NCBI GenBank assembly: GCA_016713645.1
Contig: JADJOU010000003.1
Span: 186,001 to 250,000 of the forward strand
Reading direction: 5' to 3'
From: Bacteroidota bacterium
GTDB taxonomy: Bacteria > Bacteroidota > Bacteroidia > Chitinophagales > JADJOU01
DNA: 64,000 nucleotides
Below, piece by piece: positions 10,196 through 20,216 of the stretch; within the stretch, counting starts at the first letter, position 1, and each line of letters begins with the position of its first letter. A model generated the notes under the pieces. It ran no database searches. It saw only the letters and a list, made by a program, of their open reading frames with translations, and was not told where the DNA came from. Both the position numbers and the translations under genes were made by a program.

Positions 10196-11486
10196 CTATT
10201 CAATCACCTTCTCCATTCTCGTTCCACGCGAACCCTTGATTAGAATAACCGTGTTTTCAAAGGATTGTTCTTGAAACCACGTCTTTGCCAAGTCACTCGT
10301 TTCGAAATAAATTAAGCCCAATTCCAATGCTGCTTCTTTGAATTCCATGCCTACTAATACAAAGTTCGAAAAATGGAATTGTTGTGCAAATTTGATGATT
10401 CTTCTATGCTCAAATGCAGATTCATTGCCCAATTCCTTCATGCCGCCGATCATCGCCACCTTATTCTCTTGAGGCATAGCAGCCAAGTTCTTAAGCGCCT
10501 CTTCCATGCTGGATGGATTGGCATTATAAGCGTCTAAAATGATGGTATTGCGTCCTTTTTTAATGATTTGCGAGCGACTATTTGTCGGGGTATATGCCGC
10601 AATCGCTGTGGCGATTTGAGCAATATCCATTTTAAAATACCTACCCAAACTCACCGCCAAGGCAATATTTGAAAAATTATAATCCCCTGTCAATTGGCTT
10701 TTTATCAATGTTTTGACTCCATGTTCGATATGATATATCCGTAGCAATTCACTTTTTCCCTCTGCCATTTCAAACAAAAAATCCGCTTGCTTTGAACCAT
10801 AAACCAGTCTCTTTAAATGATTCGATTTATCCATCAGGAGCGGGTCATCTCCGTTGACAAAGACCAATTGGTTGCGCTGTTCTATCGACTTATACAATTC
10901 TGTTTTTCCTCTGATAACGCCCTCTATGCCACCAAATCCCTCTAAATGTGCCTTGCCAATATTGGATATAATACCAATGGTGGGTTGCACCCAGCGACAA
11001 TAAGATTCAATTTCTCCACAGTGATTGGCGCCCATTTCAATCAAGGCTATTTCATCCCCTTTTTTCATTCTAAGCAAGGTGAGTGGCACACCAATATGAT
11101 TATTCAAGTTCCCTTGCGTGCAGCATACTTTGTATTGCGAAGTAAGTACCGCGTTGATCAATTCTTTCGAGGTGGTCTTTCCATTAGAGCCCGTAATAGC
11201 GATTACAGGAATATTGTACTGTTCTCGGTGATATTGTGCCAGTGCTTGTAGGGTTTCTAAACAATTCTCGACGAGCAAGGTCTTTTCGCTATCGATAAAA
11301 AATTCCTCTTCATCGATTATCGCAGCAATTGCTCCATTTTCAATCGCACCTTTTGCAAATTGATTGCCGTTGCAATTCTCCCCTTTTAATGCAAAAAATA
11401 GTTGCCCAGAACTGACGGTTTCGGGTATCTGTATTCACTCCTGTACTCTGAAGAAATACGCTATATAATTGCTGGATGGATTTCAT
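10196..11486 (-). CDS. murF: UDP-MurNAc-tripeptide D-Ala-D-Ala ligase MurF (frame break)
   Basis: Cytoplasmic ligase of peptidoglycan precursor synthesis. The ATP loop 'AITGSNGKTTSKELI' and 'NLNNHIGVPLTLLRM', 'EMGANHCGEI', 'DAYNANPSSM' are diagnostic Mur ligase motifs. The N-terminal domain is in another frame: from ATG 11486 it reads 'MKSIQQLYSVF...VNTDTR', then 'VSSGQLFFALKGENCNGN'. Removing one T from the run at 11419-11421 joins them as 'DTRTVSSGQLFFALKG', the standard MurF opening. The length is then about 430 residues, normal for the family. murF follows gldJ on the same strand, an arrangement known from other Bacteroidota. Confidence 0.9.
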
Positions 11487-11494
11487 ATCAGTTC

Positions 11495-11525
11495 AAAAAA
11501 AAACCTCCGCAATAATACGGAGGTT
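11495..11525 (-). terminator. Intrinsic terminator after gldJ
   Basis: On the minus strand AACCTCCG and CGGAGGTT form an 8-bp stem around an 8-nt loop, followed by a run of nine T residues. It sits 22 nt after the gldJ stop, between gldJ and murF. Confidence 0.85.
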
Positions 11526-11546
11526 CTTTGAATTCACAATTGAATA

Positions 11547-13019
11547 TTATCTTCTTTTCTTCATTCCGAAGCTATTTCCACTATCAAACTCATTTCCTCT
11601 AGGGCTACCGACTCTGTCCATAGCACATCTGAAACCTAAGTAATCCATTGCATCTGTTTCTTGAAGGTATCTTCTAACTCCTGGAGACAACCAGTAAGCT
11701 CTGTCCTTCCAACCACCACCTTTGAATACTCTTGCATTGTCATTGATCAATGAAGAAATTCCGTAGTTGTATTGTGTCCAAGAATTTACGTCACCATCGT
11801 CGTTATTTCTAACATCAGACTTGCGGTAATTTCTTCTCATAGCAGCTTCTTCGTCTGTTACATTTCTGAATTGAATTCTACCCAAAGAATCTTTATCGAC
11901 GAAGTTGCCTTCGTTATCTGTCATTTTAGTTTTGAAGATATTTCCTCTAAAAGAGTTAAAATCATTCTCGTCGATAGAACTCATCGGTCTGTATACATCA
12001 CCTACCCACTCGTTCACGTTTCCTGCCATATTAAACAAACCATAATCATTCGGGAAGTATGCATCAACTTGAGCCGTGATAGATCCATCATCGTTCAATT
12101 TACCTGCCATACCCATCATATCTCCTCTACCTCTTTTAAAGTTAGCCAAGAAAGTTCCTTGTCTTTTACCATATCTAGGGTAACGCAATGAAGTACCATT
12201 CCAAGGGTATATTTTATTATCCGTGAAACGCTCTTCATCTACATATGGTTGGTTACCTACCAATCCATTTGCTGCAAATTCCCACTCAGCTTCAGTCGGC
12301 AATCTATAATCTGGCAAAAGGATACCATCCTCGAAACGAACTGGACGCTCGCCTGATCCATTTGGATTTAAGTCAGGTAAATTCTTGCGAACATCACCTT
12401 CGTATTTGCTCAACAAGTAAGCCTCTGTATTAAAGTTATCTTCGTTAACTTGATTAGGATTTTCATTTAAGATACCGTGATCGATCAATAATTTCTCATT
12501 GACGCGGTCTGTTCTCCAAGCGCAGAAATCGTTTGCTTGCAACCAATTGATACCAACAACTGGATACATATCGTATGCTGGGTGACGGAAGTAGTATTCT
12601 ACGTATGGCTCGTTGTAAGCCAATTCATCTCTCCAAACCAATGTATCAGGCAATGCTTTTCTCAAAACTTCTGGATAAGACTCGCCGTAAACGCGCTCCA
12701 ACCAGTATAAATACTCACGGTAGTGGATATTCGCCACTTCTGTTTCATCCATGTAAAAAGAAGAAACCGTAATACGTCTTTGAATAGCGTTGTAATCAAA
12801 CATGACATCTTGTTCCTTCTGACCCATGATAAATGTACCGCCTTCTACAAAAACTAGACCTGGACCTGTTTCTTGACCATTGTAATCTAATTTCTCAAAT
12901 CCTCCATTCTCCTTGCTGTTGTATTCCCAACCAGTAGAAGATGAAGTGTTTTTCTTACATGAAGTAAGTCCCGTTGCAATCAACAATGCAATAATGCAAA
13001 ATCCTGTTAGTTTTCTCAT
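11547..13019 (-). CDS. gldJ: Gliding motility/T9SS lipoprotein GldJ
   Basis: A 490-residue outer-membrane lipoprotein (lipobox 'LTSC', Cys21) with a formylglycine-generating-enzyme/sulfatase-modifying fold. Visible motifs are 'FVEGGTFIMG', 'MDETEVANIHYREYLYWL', 'PVVGINWLQANDFCAWR', 'RLPTEAEWEFAA', 'GLFNMAGNVNEWVGD' and 'GGGWKDRAYWLSPGVRRYL...LGFRCAM'. The 'TGWEYNSKENGGFEK' start of the mature part is as in GldJ rather than its paralogue GldK. GldJ is needed in Flavobacterium for gliding and stable T9SS function. The gene is intact, is followed by a strong terminator, and lies next to murF and porU/porV, which is conserved synteny. Confidence 0.9.
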   Translation of the reverse strand: MRKLTGFCIIALLIATGLTSCKKNTSSSTGWEYNSKENGGFEKLDYNGQETGPGLVFVEGGTFIMGQKEQDVMFDYNAIQRRITVSSFYMDETEVANIHYREYLYWLERVYGESYPEVLRKALPDTLVWRDELAYNEPYVEYYFRHPAYDMYPVVGINWLQANDFCAWRTDRVNEKLLIDHGILNENPNQVNEDNFNTEAYLLSKYEGDVRKNLPDLNPNGSGERPVRFEDGILLPDYRLPTEAEWEFAANGLVGNQPYVDEERFTDNKIYPWNGTSLRYPRYGKRQGTFLANFKRGRGDMMGMAGKLNDDGSITAQVDAYFPNDYGLFNMAGNVNEWVGDVYRPMSSIDENDFNSFRGNIFKTKMTDNEGNFVDKDSLGRIQFRNVTDEEAAMRRNYRKSDVRNNDDGDVNSWTQYNYGISSLINDNARVFKGGGWKDRAYWLSPGVRRYLQETDAMDYLGFRCAMDRVGSPRGNEFDSGNSFGMKKRR

Positions 13020-13157
13020 TTGGTAATTGAAAATTTGAAATTTTATTTATCCTAGTTTTGAAATAAAGAGGCTAAAGTATGAATTTTTATCTTTTTTGTA
13101 AATATCTTTTTTGTTAAATTCGAAAAATAAGTCCTAAACCCCTGTAAATCAATTAAA

Positions 13158-14168
13158 TTAATTTTTTAAAATCGTTGGGCAATCGATGATGCCATTCAAT
13201 GATTTAGATCGCAGCGAATTATCATCTCCGCCGAACAAAAACCTAAAACTCAATTCATGGCTCCCCCCTGTATATCCCGACAATGCCGACATCGTATGAT
13301 CATATGAATAATTGACACGAACAATTCCCTTGCTCACCCCTACATAGAATATCAGCGATTCCAATTCTTTAAAAGTATGTCTGAATCCCATGCCCATATT
13401 GATCAATTCATAGTTAAACAAAGCCACTGGAACCAATTCGTGGTTTTTGTATTGAAATGCGTAATTCAAATTTAGTGCCAAATAGGTCTTGTTTCGCTTG
13501 TTAAACATTTTGATCATTCCTACATGACTTCCAAGGTATAACGGGGTAAGAGATAAATTATTGCTGTTGTAAAAGAAATTTTTCTGAAAAGTCAAATGGC
13601 GCAAGGTGACACCGGCGTAAAAATTTTGATTAAAAAATAAAAATCCAAAACCCCCATCGAAATTATTCTGGCTCAATGAAGTTGGCGGGACCTCAGCAGT
13701 GGCAAGATTCCCGAAGAATCCATTGACTGGGTCAATTTGGTCGTAAAACTTCAATTTATTCCAATCCAAATTGGCCGAATTCAATCCCCCATACACCCCA
13801 ATTTTTAAGCCCAATTTTCTGCTCAATCTGATTTGATAGGCGTAAGTCATAAAGATATTATAGCGATTGTAGATTCCATTGGCTGTTCTATCCATCATGG
13901 CTAAGAGTCCGAAACCACTATTTAACTTTTCGACATGCTGATCATAGGCCACTGCATAAGTTGTATAGCCGCTCTCTGCGCCAGCACCGATACCGGGGTA
14001 TTGATTTCTGTAATGGAGGCTTATCCTTGGGCCAAATGCCAAACCAGACATCGCAGGATTTAAAAAAATCTGGTTGTTATAAAATTGAGAAAAGTGAAAA
14101 TCTTGAGAATTTGCTACCTTTACCAAAGAAATAGTTGAAAACAAAAACAATAATTTTAAATACTTCAC
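13158..14168 (-). CDS. PorP/SprF family outer-membrane protein
   Basis: A 336-residue beta-barrel-type protein. After a Sec signal peptide ending '...NSQ', it begins 'DFHFSQFYNNQIFLNPAMSGL', the PorP/SprF hallmark, and shows repeated amphipathic strands ('GFGLLAMMDRTANG', 'FDGGFGFLFFNQNFYAGVTLRHL'). PorP/SprF proteins associate with the T9SS and are often dedicated to attachment or export of a particular cargo. Here it lies between gldJ and the divergent porU, with only about 40 nt to the porU start. No cargo gene adjoins it, so this may be the general PorP of the T9SS rather than a cargo-specific SprF; that is inference. Confidence 0.8.
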   Translation of the reverse strand: MKYLKLLFLFSTISLVKVANSQDFHFSQFYNNQIFLNPAMSGLAFGPRISLHYRNQYPGIGAGAESGYTTYAVAYDQHVEKLNSGFGLLAMMDRTANGIYNRYNIFMTYAYQIRLSRKLGLKIGVYGGLNSANLDWNKLKFYDQIDPVNGFFGNLATAEVPPTSLSQNNFDGGFGFLFFNQNFYAGVTLRHLTFQKNFFYNSNNLSLTPLYLGSHVGMIKMFNKRNKTYLALNLNYAFQYKNHELVPVALFNYELINMGMGFRHTFKELESLIFYVGVSKGIVRVNYSYDHTMSALSGYTGGSHELSFRFLFGGDDNSLRSKSLNGIIDCPTILKN

Positions 14169-14210
14169 GTTATACAGTTGTCATTTAATTCGAAACTTAA
14201 TACTTACTCT

Positions 14211-17200
14211 ATGATTAATTTAAGGCATCAAAGATATTCAATTTTATTTTTGATTATTTTATTTACATATAACGCGATAAGTGCTGAGATATTGTCCAAA
14301 AAAATAAATTGGAGACAAACATCCTTGGCAGATTTTGGATTGACAAGTGTTTGCGACCAATGCAGGCTTAGCCCCGCGGATAAAAAAATCATCTATTCTT
14401 TCAATTTACCCACAGACCCTTCACAAAATGCCGCGCGTATTGCAAACGAAATATTTGAAGAGACGGATATTAAAGGGGATTATCCCACTGAGATTATCTG
14501 GAATCAAAGTTTAAGCAGGGCTGGAAAAGAGGTGAGTATCTATATGGAATGTATTCCTCTTAGAAAAAACCCTAGTACAGGGAAAATAGAGCGCTTGGTG
14601 CGATTCGAAGTTCAGAAACTTGCCAAAACCTCTCAGGCGCTTAGTAAAAAATCCACCCATGCGGCCGCCAATTCGGCGCTTGAATCAGGAGATTGGTATA
14701 AAATCTATATTAAAAAATCGGGTGTTTATCAATTGAATTATGATTTTATTACAAAAAATTTGAAAATTGATGCCACGAGCTTCAACCTATCTAATTGCGG
14801 CATATTCGGCTATAGCAATGGGATGAAACCAACCATTGTAGGAGAATCCAAGTACGATGATTTGCCAGAGAACAGTATTAAAGTCATCGACAATAATGGC
14901 AATGATAAATTTGATGCAGGAGATTTTATCCTCTTCTATGCCCAAGGGAATATGAAATGGACTTTGCAGAGCGACCAATTATTTCGCCATGAATCTCACT
15001 TGTACAGCGATAGCAGTGCTTATTTTTTCACGACGAATCGCGGAAAGGGAAGCCGAGTTCAAGATCTGAATAATACAAATACACCTGCTGCGACCATCAA
15101 TACTTTTCAGGATTATTTCGCCATTGAGCAAGACAAAACCAATTTAATTAAAACTGGCCGAGTATGGTTGGGCGACATGTTCACATCCTCTAGCAATTCT
15201 AAATCCTATCCAATTAATTTTGCCAATATCGACAATACGAAACAAGTGAATTTCTCTACTTTATTGGCGGGATATTCTGCTGTGAGCAATTCATCTGTCG
15301 GCATTGGAGTTGATGCAAATTCTCTAGTGACAGTCAATATCACGCCAACAGAGGAATTGACCGCTTCTAGTAATTTTGAAATTTGGAATGTCACAGATAT
15401 TGCATCAGTTAAAAAAGTAATTACCTCCGCATCTGGAAATATCCACCGATTTAATTTCAGCAATCAAGTATTGCAAGAATTTGTCGTTTTTGAATCATCG
15501 CAGACATTGATTCCAACTGCTGGACAGAAGATTGCCAATCAAAATATTCATGGACTTTCACCAGCAGCATTTCTCATTGTCAGCCCCAATGCCTTTTTAA
15601 GTGCCGCCAATAAACTGGCAAATTTACACAGAGAAAAAGACGGAATGACGGTTCATGTGCTTCCCCTTGAATCCGTTTACAACGAATTCAGTTCAGGCAC
15701 CAAGGATATCACGGCATTGAGGGATTTGTCAAAATTATTTTACGATCGAGGTGCCTCTAATCCAAATTTGCAGCTAAAAAACATCTTATTGATGGGCGAT
15801 GCATCATTCAATTACAAAAGTTTGGATGATTTCGTCCCTACCTATGAGAGCGTTGAGTCCTTTGATGGCGGGGAATCTTACAATACTGATGATTACTTGA
15901 CTTATCTAGATGATGGAGAAGGTGGAATAGATATATTGAACCATACCATTACCAATAAGGCAGATATAGGAGTTGGCAGAATACCTTGTAAGAGTCTTGC
16001 CGAAGCATTTGCCTCGGTGGATAAAATCGTTCGATATAAAGATGCTGTGGGTTATCGGGACTGGAGAAATAAGGTTACTGTAGTAGCTGATGATGCAGAT
16101 AATACGACAGACTATATCTTTCAGGCGCAATGCGACGATTATATATCAAAACCCATTCAAGATAGTTTTCCCGCTTTTAATGTCGACAAGGTCTATTTAG
16201 ATGCTTTCAAGCAAGAATCTTCAGCAGGTGGCAATAGATATCCAGATGCACAAAAGGCATTGCTCGACAAAATCAATCAGGGTTGTTTAGCAATAACTTA
16301 TATTGGCCATGGCGGTCCAACGAATTGGGCGCAAGAGCGATTGTTTGGCAATAGTGAAATTCTAGCGTTAAAGAACATCGATAATTTGCCGTTTTTTGTA
16401 ACTGCAACATGCGATTTCAGTCCATTCGATGATCCTAGTTTTCAGTCAGCGGGCGAGAATTTAGTCATCAACCCCAAGGGAGGAGCAGTGAGCATATTGT
16501 CCACGACGCGATTGGTCTATATCAGCGACAATGGTCAATTGGTGCAAGATTTATTTGAAGGATTTTTCGACAAAATCGATGGGAAATACCAAACATTGGG
16601 AGAGATTGCAAGAAGAGCAAAGAATCAACAGCCCCGAAACCCAAATGCGAGAAAGTTTGTATTATTGGGAGACCCAGCATTGACCCTTAATTTTCCAGAA
16701 AATAATATCGTCACCACACAAATTTCAGGAAATCCAATCAGCGGGAATGATACCCTTAAGGCGCTTCAAAAGGTAACGATCCGCGGCGAAGTGCGAAATA
16801 ACCAAAACCAAATCATTCAAAATTTCAATGGCATATGCTATCCTACCATTTTTGATAAAGCCTCAACGATTAGGACACTTAATAATGATCGACAGGCGCA
16901 GGAATACGAGTTTATCTCCCAACAGAATACCATTTTCAAAGGTCGAGCAAGCGTTGTCAATGGGGCTTTTGAATTCAGTTTTATTGTCCCTAAGGACATC
17001 GACTACAATATTGGCAAAGGCAAAATGAGTTATTATGCCGAAAACGCTTCACAGGGAGGCAATATGGATGCCAATGGATACAACAAAGATTTTTATGTGG
17101 GCAGCACAGATGAAAATTATGCGAGTGATTCAAAAGGACCAGAGGTGAAATTATATATGAACGACGCCAATTTTGCCCTGGGAGGAATTACCAATGAAAA

Positions 17201-17792
17201 TCCAGCGATATTCGCCATGCTCAGCGACGAAAATGGGATCAATACCGTAGGAAATGGGGTTGGACATGACATCACAGCAATTATAGATGAAAAGACTCAA
17301 AATGCTATTTCGCTCAATAATTTTTATGAATCTGCATTAGATGATTATACCAAGGGCAATGTGAGATACAACCTATCCAAACTTTCAGAGGGCAAGCATA
17401 CATTGAAACTCAAGGCATGGGATGTGCACAACAATCCTGGAGAAGGCTATACAGAATTCATTGTCGCTAAAAATGCGTCGATCGCGATTAAACATCTATT
17501 GAACTACCCTAATCCATTCACGACCAATACATGTTTTCAATTTGAACACAACAAGGCAGGGGAGTTATTGGATATTACCATTCAGATTTATACCATATCG
17601 GGGAAGATTGTCAAGAACCTCTATCAGAAAATTCAAGCGACGAGCTATAGAATGAATCGAGAAATATGCTGGGACGGATTGGATGAATATGGCGATGCAA
17701 TTGGTCGTGGCGTATATATTTACAAAGTATTTTTGCGCGACGAGCAAGGCAATTCCATTGCAGATGTTCAAAAACTCGTCCTTTTGCGATAA
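14211..17792 (+). CDS. porU: Type IX secretion sortase PorU
   Basis: Gingipain-like (C25) cysteine protease of about 1193 residues that removes T9SS C-terminal signals and attaches cargo at the cell surface. ATG 14211 was chosen because it begins a normal signal peptide (basic, then hydrophobic, 'AISAE'). The catalytic dyad is visible: His700 in 'YIGHGGPTNW' and Cys734 in 'VTATCDFSPFDD'. Other C25 landmarks are 'LLMGDASFNY', 'DDYLTYLDDGEGG' and 'KFVLLGDPALTLN'. The C-terminus carries 'LLNYPNPFTTNTCFQF' and 'GVYIYKVFL', the T9SS tail form typical of PorU itself. The frame is intact. PorU acts in a complex with PorV, encoded next. Confidence 0.93.
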   Translation: MINLRHQRYSILFLIILFTYNAISAEILSKKINWRQTSLADFGLTSVCDQCRLSPADKKIIYSFNLPTDPSQNAARIANEIFEETDIKGDYPTEIIWNQSLSRAGKEVSIYMECIPLRKNPSTGKIERLVRFEVQKLAKTSQALSKKSTHAAANSALESGDWYKIYIKKSGVYQLNYDFITKNLKIDATSFNLSNCGIFGYSNGMKPTIVGESKYDDLPENSIKVIDNNGNDKFDAGDFILFYAQGNMKWTLQSDQLFRHESHLYSDSSAYFFTTNRGKGSRVQDLNNTNTPAATINTFQDYFAIEQDKTNLIKTGRVWLGDMFTSSSNSKSYPINFANIDNTKQVNFSTLLAGYSAVSNSSVGIGVDANSLVTVNITPTEELTASSNFEIWNVTDIASVKKVITSASGNIHRFNFSNQVLQEFVVFESSQTLIPTAGQKIANQNIHGLSPAAFLIVSPNAFLSAANKLANLHREKDGMTVHVLPLESVYNEFSSGTKDITALRDLSKLFYDRGASNPNLQLKNILLMGDASFNYKSLDDFVPTYESVESFDGGESYNTDDYLTYLDDGEGGIDILNHTITNKADIGVGRIPCKSLAEAFASVDKIVRYKDAVGYRDWRNKVTVVADDADNTTDYIFQAQCDDYISKPIQDSFPAFNVDKVYLDAFKQESSAGGNRYPDAQKALLDKINQGCLAITYIGHGGPTNWAQERLFGNSEILALKNIDNLPFFVTATCDFSPFDDPSFQSAGENLVINPKGGAVSILSTTRLVYISDNGQLVQDLFEGFFDKIDGKYQTLGEIARRAKNQQPRNPNARKFVLLGDPALTLNFPENNIVTTQISGNPISGNDTLKALQKVTIRGEVRNNQNQIIQNFNGICYPTIFDKASTIRTLNNDRQAQEYEFISQQNTIFKGRASVVNGAFEFSFIVPKDIDYNIGKGKMSYYAENASQGGNMDANGYNKDFYVGSTDENYASDSKGPEVKLYMNDANFALGGITNENPAIFAMLSDENGINTVGNGVGHDITAIIDEKTQNAISLNNFYESALDDYTKGNVRYNLSKLSEGKHTLKLKAWDVHNNPGEGYTEFIVAKNASIAIKHLLNYPNPFTTNTCFQFEHNKAGELLDITIQIYTISGKIVKNLYQKIQATSYRMNREICWDGLDEYGDAIGRGVYIYKVFLRDEQGNSIADVQKLVLLR

Positions 17793-17881
17793 GTTATTAA
17801 ATCTTAAAAAAGTTCTATAAAGTCAAAAAAAATGGCTCGAATTATTTTTATTCCTATTTTTATCCTTTAATATAACCGTGC

Positions 17882-19204
17882 ATGATGATTGTTAAAAAAT
17901 TCTATTTCCTCTGCTTACTAATTCCATTCAATAAAATAATTGCCCAACAAGTTGATCAAGCGATTCCAGTCACTTCAGCAGTTCCGTTCTTGAGAATCCC
18001 TGTAGATGCGAGAAGTGCGGGCATGGCTGATATTGGAATAGCGACGAGTCCAGACAATAATTCTGACTATCACAATCCAGCGAAATTTGCCTTTATAGAA
18101 AATGATTATGGCTTTAGCGTGAACTATTCGCCTTGGTTGAGACAATTGGTCGATGATATTCACCTTATCAGTGCTGGAGGGTATTATAAAATCAATTCCA
18201 TGCAGACGATTGCCACCTCTTTGAGGTATTTTTCACTGGGGAAGATTGACTTCACAGATGCTCTAGGTAATCCGATTGGGAACTATAATCCCAATGAATT
18301 GGCATTTGACTTCCACCATGCGCGCAAGATGTCCAAGAAATTCTCGTTGGGAATATCCCTTAGATATGTTTATTCTAATTTAACAGGAGGCATTCAACAA
18401 GCGACTTCAGGCGGCGGATCCAGTGCCGGCCATGCAGCAGCTGGCGACATCTCTATGTTTTACACAACTCCAGTAAAGTTAAAAAGCATGAAGAGCAGAA
18501 TAAACTGGGGACTCAATTTATCGAATATTGGAAATAAAATGAACTATACCTCAGCATCTGTAGGAGATTATCTCCCAGCAAATTTCGGAACAGGGGTGGG
18601 TTATGAATTAGACATAGATAAATACAACAGCGTCAATTTCAATTTTGAAATCAACAAACTAATGGTCCCATCACCACGCTCTGAAAAAATGAATGGCGAT
18701 ACAACCGTTCCAGATTATAAAGAAATGGGAACAGTCTCTTCAATATTCAGTTCATGGGGTGATGCTCCAGGAGGCTTATCAGAAGAGTTGAAAGAGTATA
18801 TACTTCAAGTGGGTTTAGAGTATTGGTATAATAAGCAATTTGCGGTGAGAACGGGTTATTTCTATGAAACAGATGCTAAGGGAGGCAGGAATTTCTTGAC
18901 AGCAGGACTTGGAATTAAATACAATTCTTTTGCCCTCAATTTCTCTTATTTAATTCCAACTTCAGCGACTAGAAATCCATTGGATAATACAATGCGCGTT
19001 TCTTTGGTATTTAATTTCAACAAAGAAAAGTCTGAAAAACCTGCAACAGAAACTAGCCCTAAAGCAACAGAAACAGAACCGAAAACGGGCGAAACAATAT
19101 TTAAAACAGAACCTATCAAGGCAAGTCCTCTCCCTACAGAAGATAAAACAGTGACTCCTTCTGAAGAAAAGGCGCCAGAGCCAAAAGCAGACGAGCCCAA
19201 ATAA
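17882..19204 (+). CDS. porV: T9SS outer-membrane protein PorV (LptO), with acidic tail
   Basis: A 14-stranded FadL-like barrel that carries folded T9SS cargo from the translocon to PorU. After the signal peptide the mature start 'AVPFLRIPVDARSAGMADIGIATSPD' is the PorV signature. 'FHHARKMSKKFSLGISLRYVYSNL' and 'QVGLEYWYNKQFAVRTGYFYE' follow. The barrel ends near residue 380 ('LVFNF'), then about 60 residues rich in Glu, Lys, Thr and Pro (19017-19204) form a low-complexity extension that many PorV proteins lack. The gene lies 90 nt after porU, in the same direction, and ends at a terminator. The frame is intact. Confidence 0.92.
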   Translation: MMIVKKFYFLCLLIPFNKIIAQQVDQAIPVTSAVPFLRIPVDARSAGMADIGIATSPDNNSDYHNPAKFAFIENDYGFSVNYSPWLRQLVDDIHLISAGGYYKINSMQTIATSLRYFSLGKIDFTDALGNPIGNYNPNELAFDFHHARKMSKKFSLGISLRYVYSNLTGGIQQATSGGGSSAGHAAAGDISMFYTTPVKLKSMKSRINWGLNLSNIGNKMNYTSASVGDYLPANFGTGVGYELDIDKYNSVNFNFEINKLMVPSPRSEKMNGDTTVPDYKEMGTVSSIFSSWGDAPGGLSEELKEYILQVGLEYWYNKQFAVRTGYFYETDAKGGRNFLTAGLGIKYNSFALNFSYLIPTSATRNPLDNTMRVSLVFNFNKEKSEKPATETSPKATETEPKTGETIFKTEPIKASPLPTEDKTVTPSEEKAPEPKADEPK

Positions 19205-19225
19205 TTACTTAGATAAAAATTAAAA

Positions 19226-19260
19226 TAAAGGCAACACATATTGTTGCCTTTATTTTTTTT
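19226..19260 (+). terminator. Intrinsic terminator after porV
   Basis: TAAAGGCAACA (19226-19236) pairs with TGTTGCCTTTA (19242-19252) around a 5-nt loop and is followed by eight T residues. It closes the porU-porV unit. Confidence 0.9.
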
Positions 19261-19283
19261 AATTTCTATGCACAGCGCATTCT

Positions 19284-20168
19284 ATGGAACAAGAAAAGCA
19301 CCCAGCACTTAAATTTTTTATTTTCTTTTCGCTTCTATTGCTCGGGGTGGCTGTGTCAAGTGTCATCATTTCAGCTTCTCTATCAGATTACAGGTTCTCA
19401 GAATTGATCTCCAATTTTGATGAGCATCCCTTTGAATTGTTGGCGAGTCAAGCGATTATCCATCTATGTGTATTTATCCTCGCTCCGATTGCCTTTATCA
19501 CTTTTATCGAGAAAGAATCAATCAAACTTTATCTTGGATTAAATTCCCCGATAAACAAATCAGTTATTTTCTATTCTATCGTGCTCTTGCTCAGTATTCA
19601 AGCAATCACCTCGAGTGCTGCTGAATACAGCAAGCTCTTGCCATTGGGAGATTATATACACCGCCTTTTTCTTGAAAATCAAACCGCAAATGATGCATTT
19701 ACCAAAGCCATTTTAGAAGACACCTCCATCAGCATGTTTATTTTGCAGATTATCACGATGGGACTATTGGCTGGGATTGGAGAAGAAATGGTCTTTAGGG
19801 GTATTTTTCAGCGATTATTTCATCAATGGTCAAAGAACATTCATTTTTCAATTTTTTTCAGCGCAATCCTTTTCGCTGTATTTCACGGATTGATTTATAA
19901 TATATTCGGCATCGTGCTCATCGGAATCCTCTTTGGCTATATCTATTATTTCACAGGTAATCTATGGATTACGATTGGGCTTCACATTCTCAACAATTCA
20001 GCGATTGTAGTCATATCCTATTTAAATGCAAAAGGCCTAATTGACTTTGACATATCAGAAACAAATATATTTAGTGGAATTGAAATCTCAATATCCATAT
20101 TGATTACTATATTTGCTATGCAAAGAATTTACAAGAATAGACAAGTTGGTCTTCAAACTTTAATTTGA
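19284..20168 (+). CDS. CPBP-family intramembrane glutamic protease
   Basis: A 294-residue polytopic membrane protein of the Abi/CAAX (CPBP) family. The active-site pattern is complete: Glu167-Glu168 in 'GEEMVFRG', His201 in 'FAVFHG', and His234 with Asn in 'HILNNS'. Seven or eight hydrophobic segments surround these motifs. Bacterial members are linked to peptide or prenyl-protein cleavage, but the substrate here is unknown. It is followed by cdsA after 48 nt, so it may share a transcript with lipid synthesis. Confidence 0.85.
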   Translation: MEQEKHPALKFFIFFSLLLLGVAVSSVIISASLSDYRFSELISNFDEHPFELLASQAIIHLCVFILAPIAFITFIEKESIKLYLGLNSPINKSVIFYSIVLLLSIQAITSSAAEYSKLLPLGDYIHRLFLENQTANDAFTKAILEDTSISMFILQIITMGLLAGIGEEMVFRGIFQRLFHQWSKNIHFSIFFSAILFAVFHGLIYNIFGIVLIGILFGYIYYFTGNLWITIGLHILNNSAIVVISYLNAKGLIDFDISETNIFSGIEISISILITIFAMQRIYKNRQVGLQTLI

Positions 20169-20216
20169 ATACGAACGAAAATTGAATTTTCTCATCGGGG
20201 ATTCGGACAAAACAAT

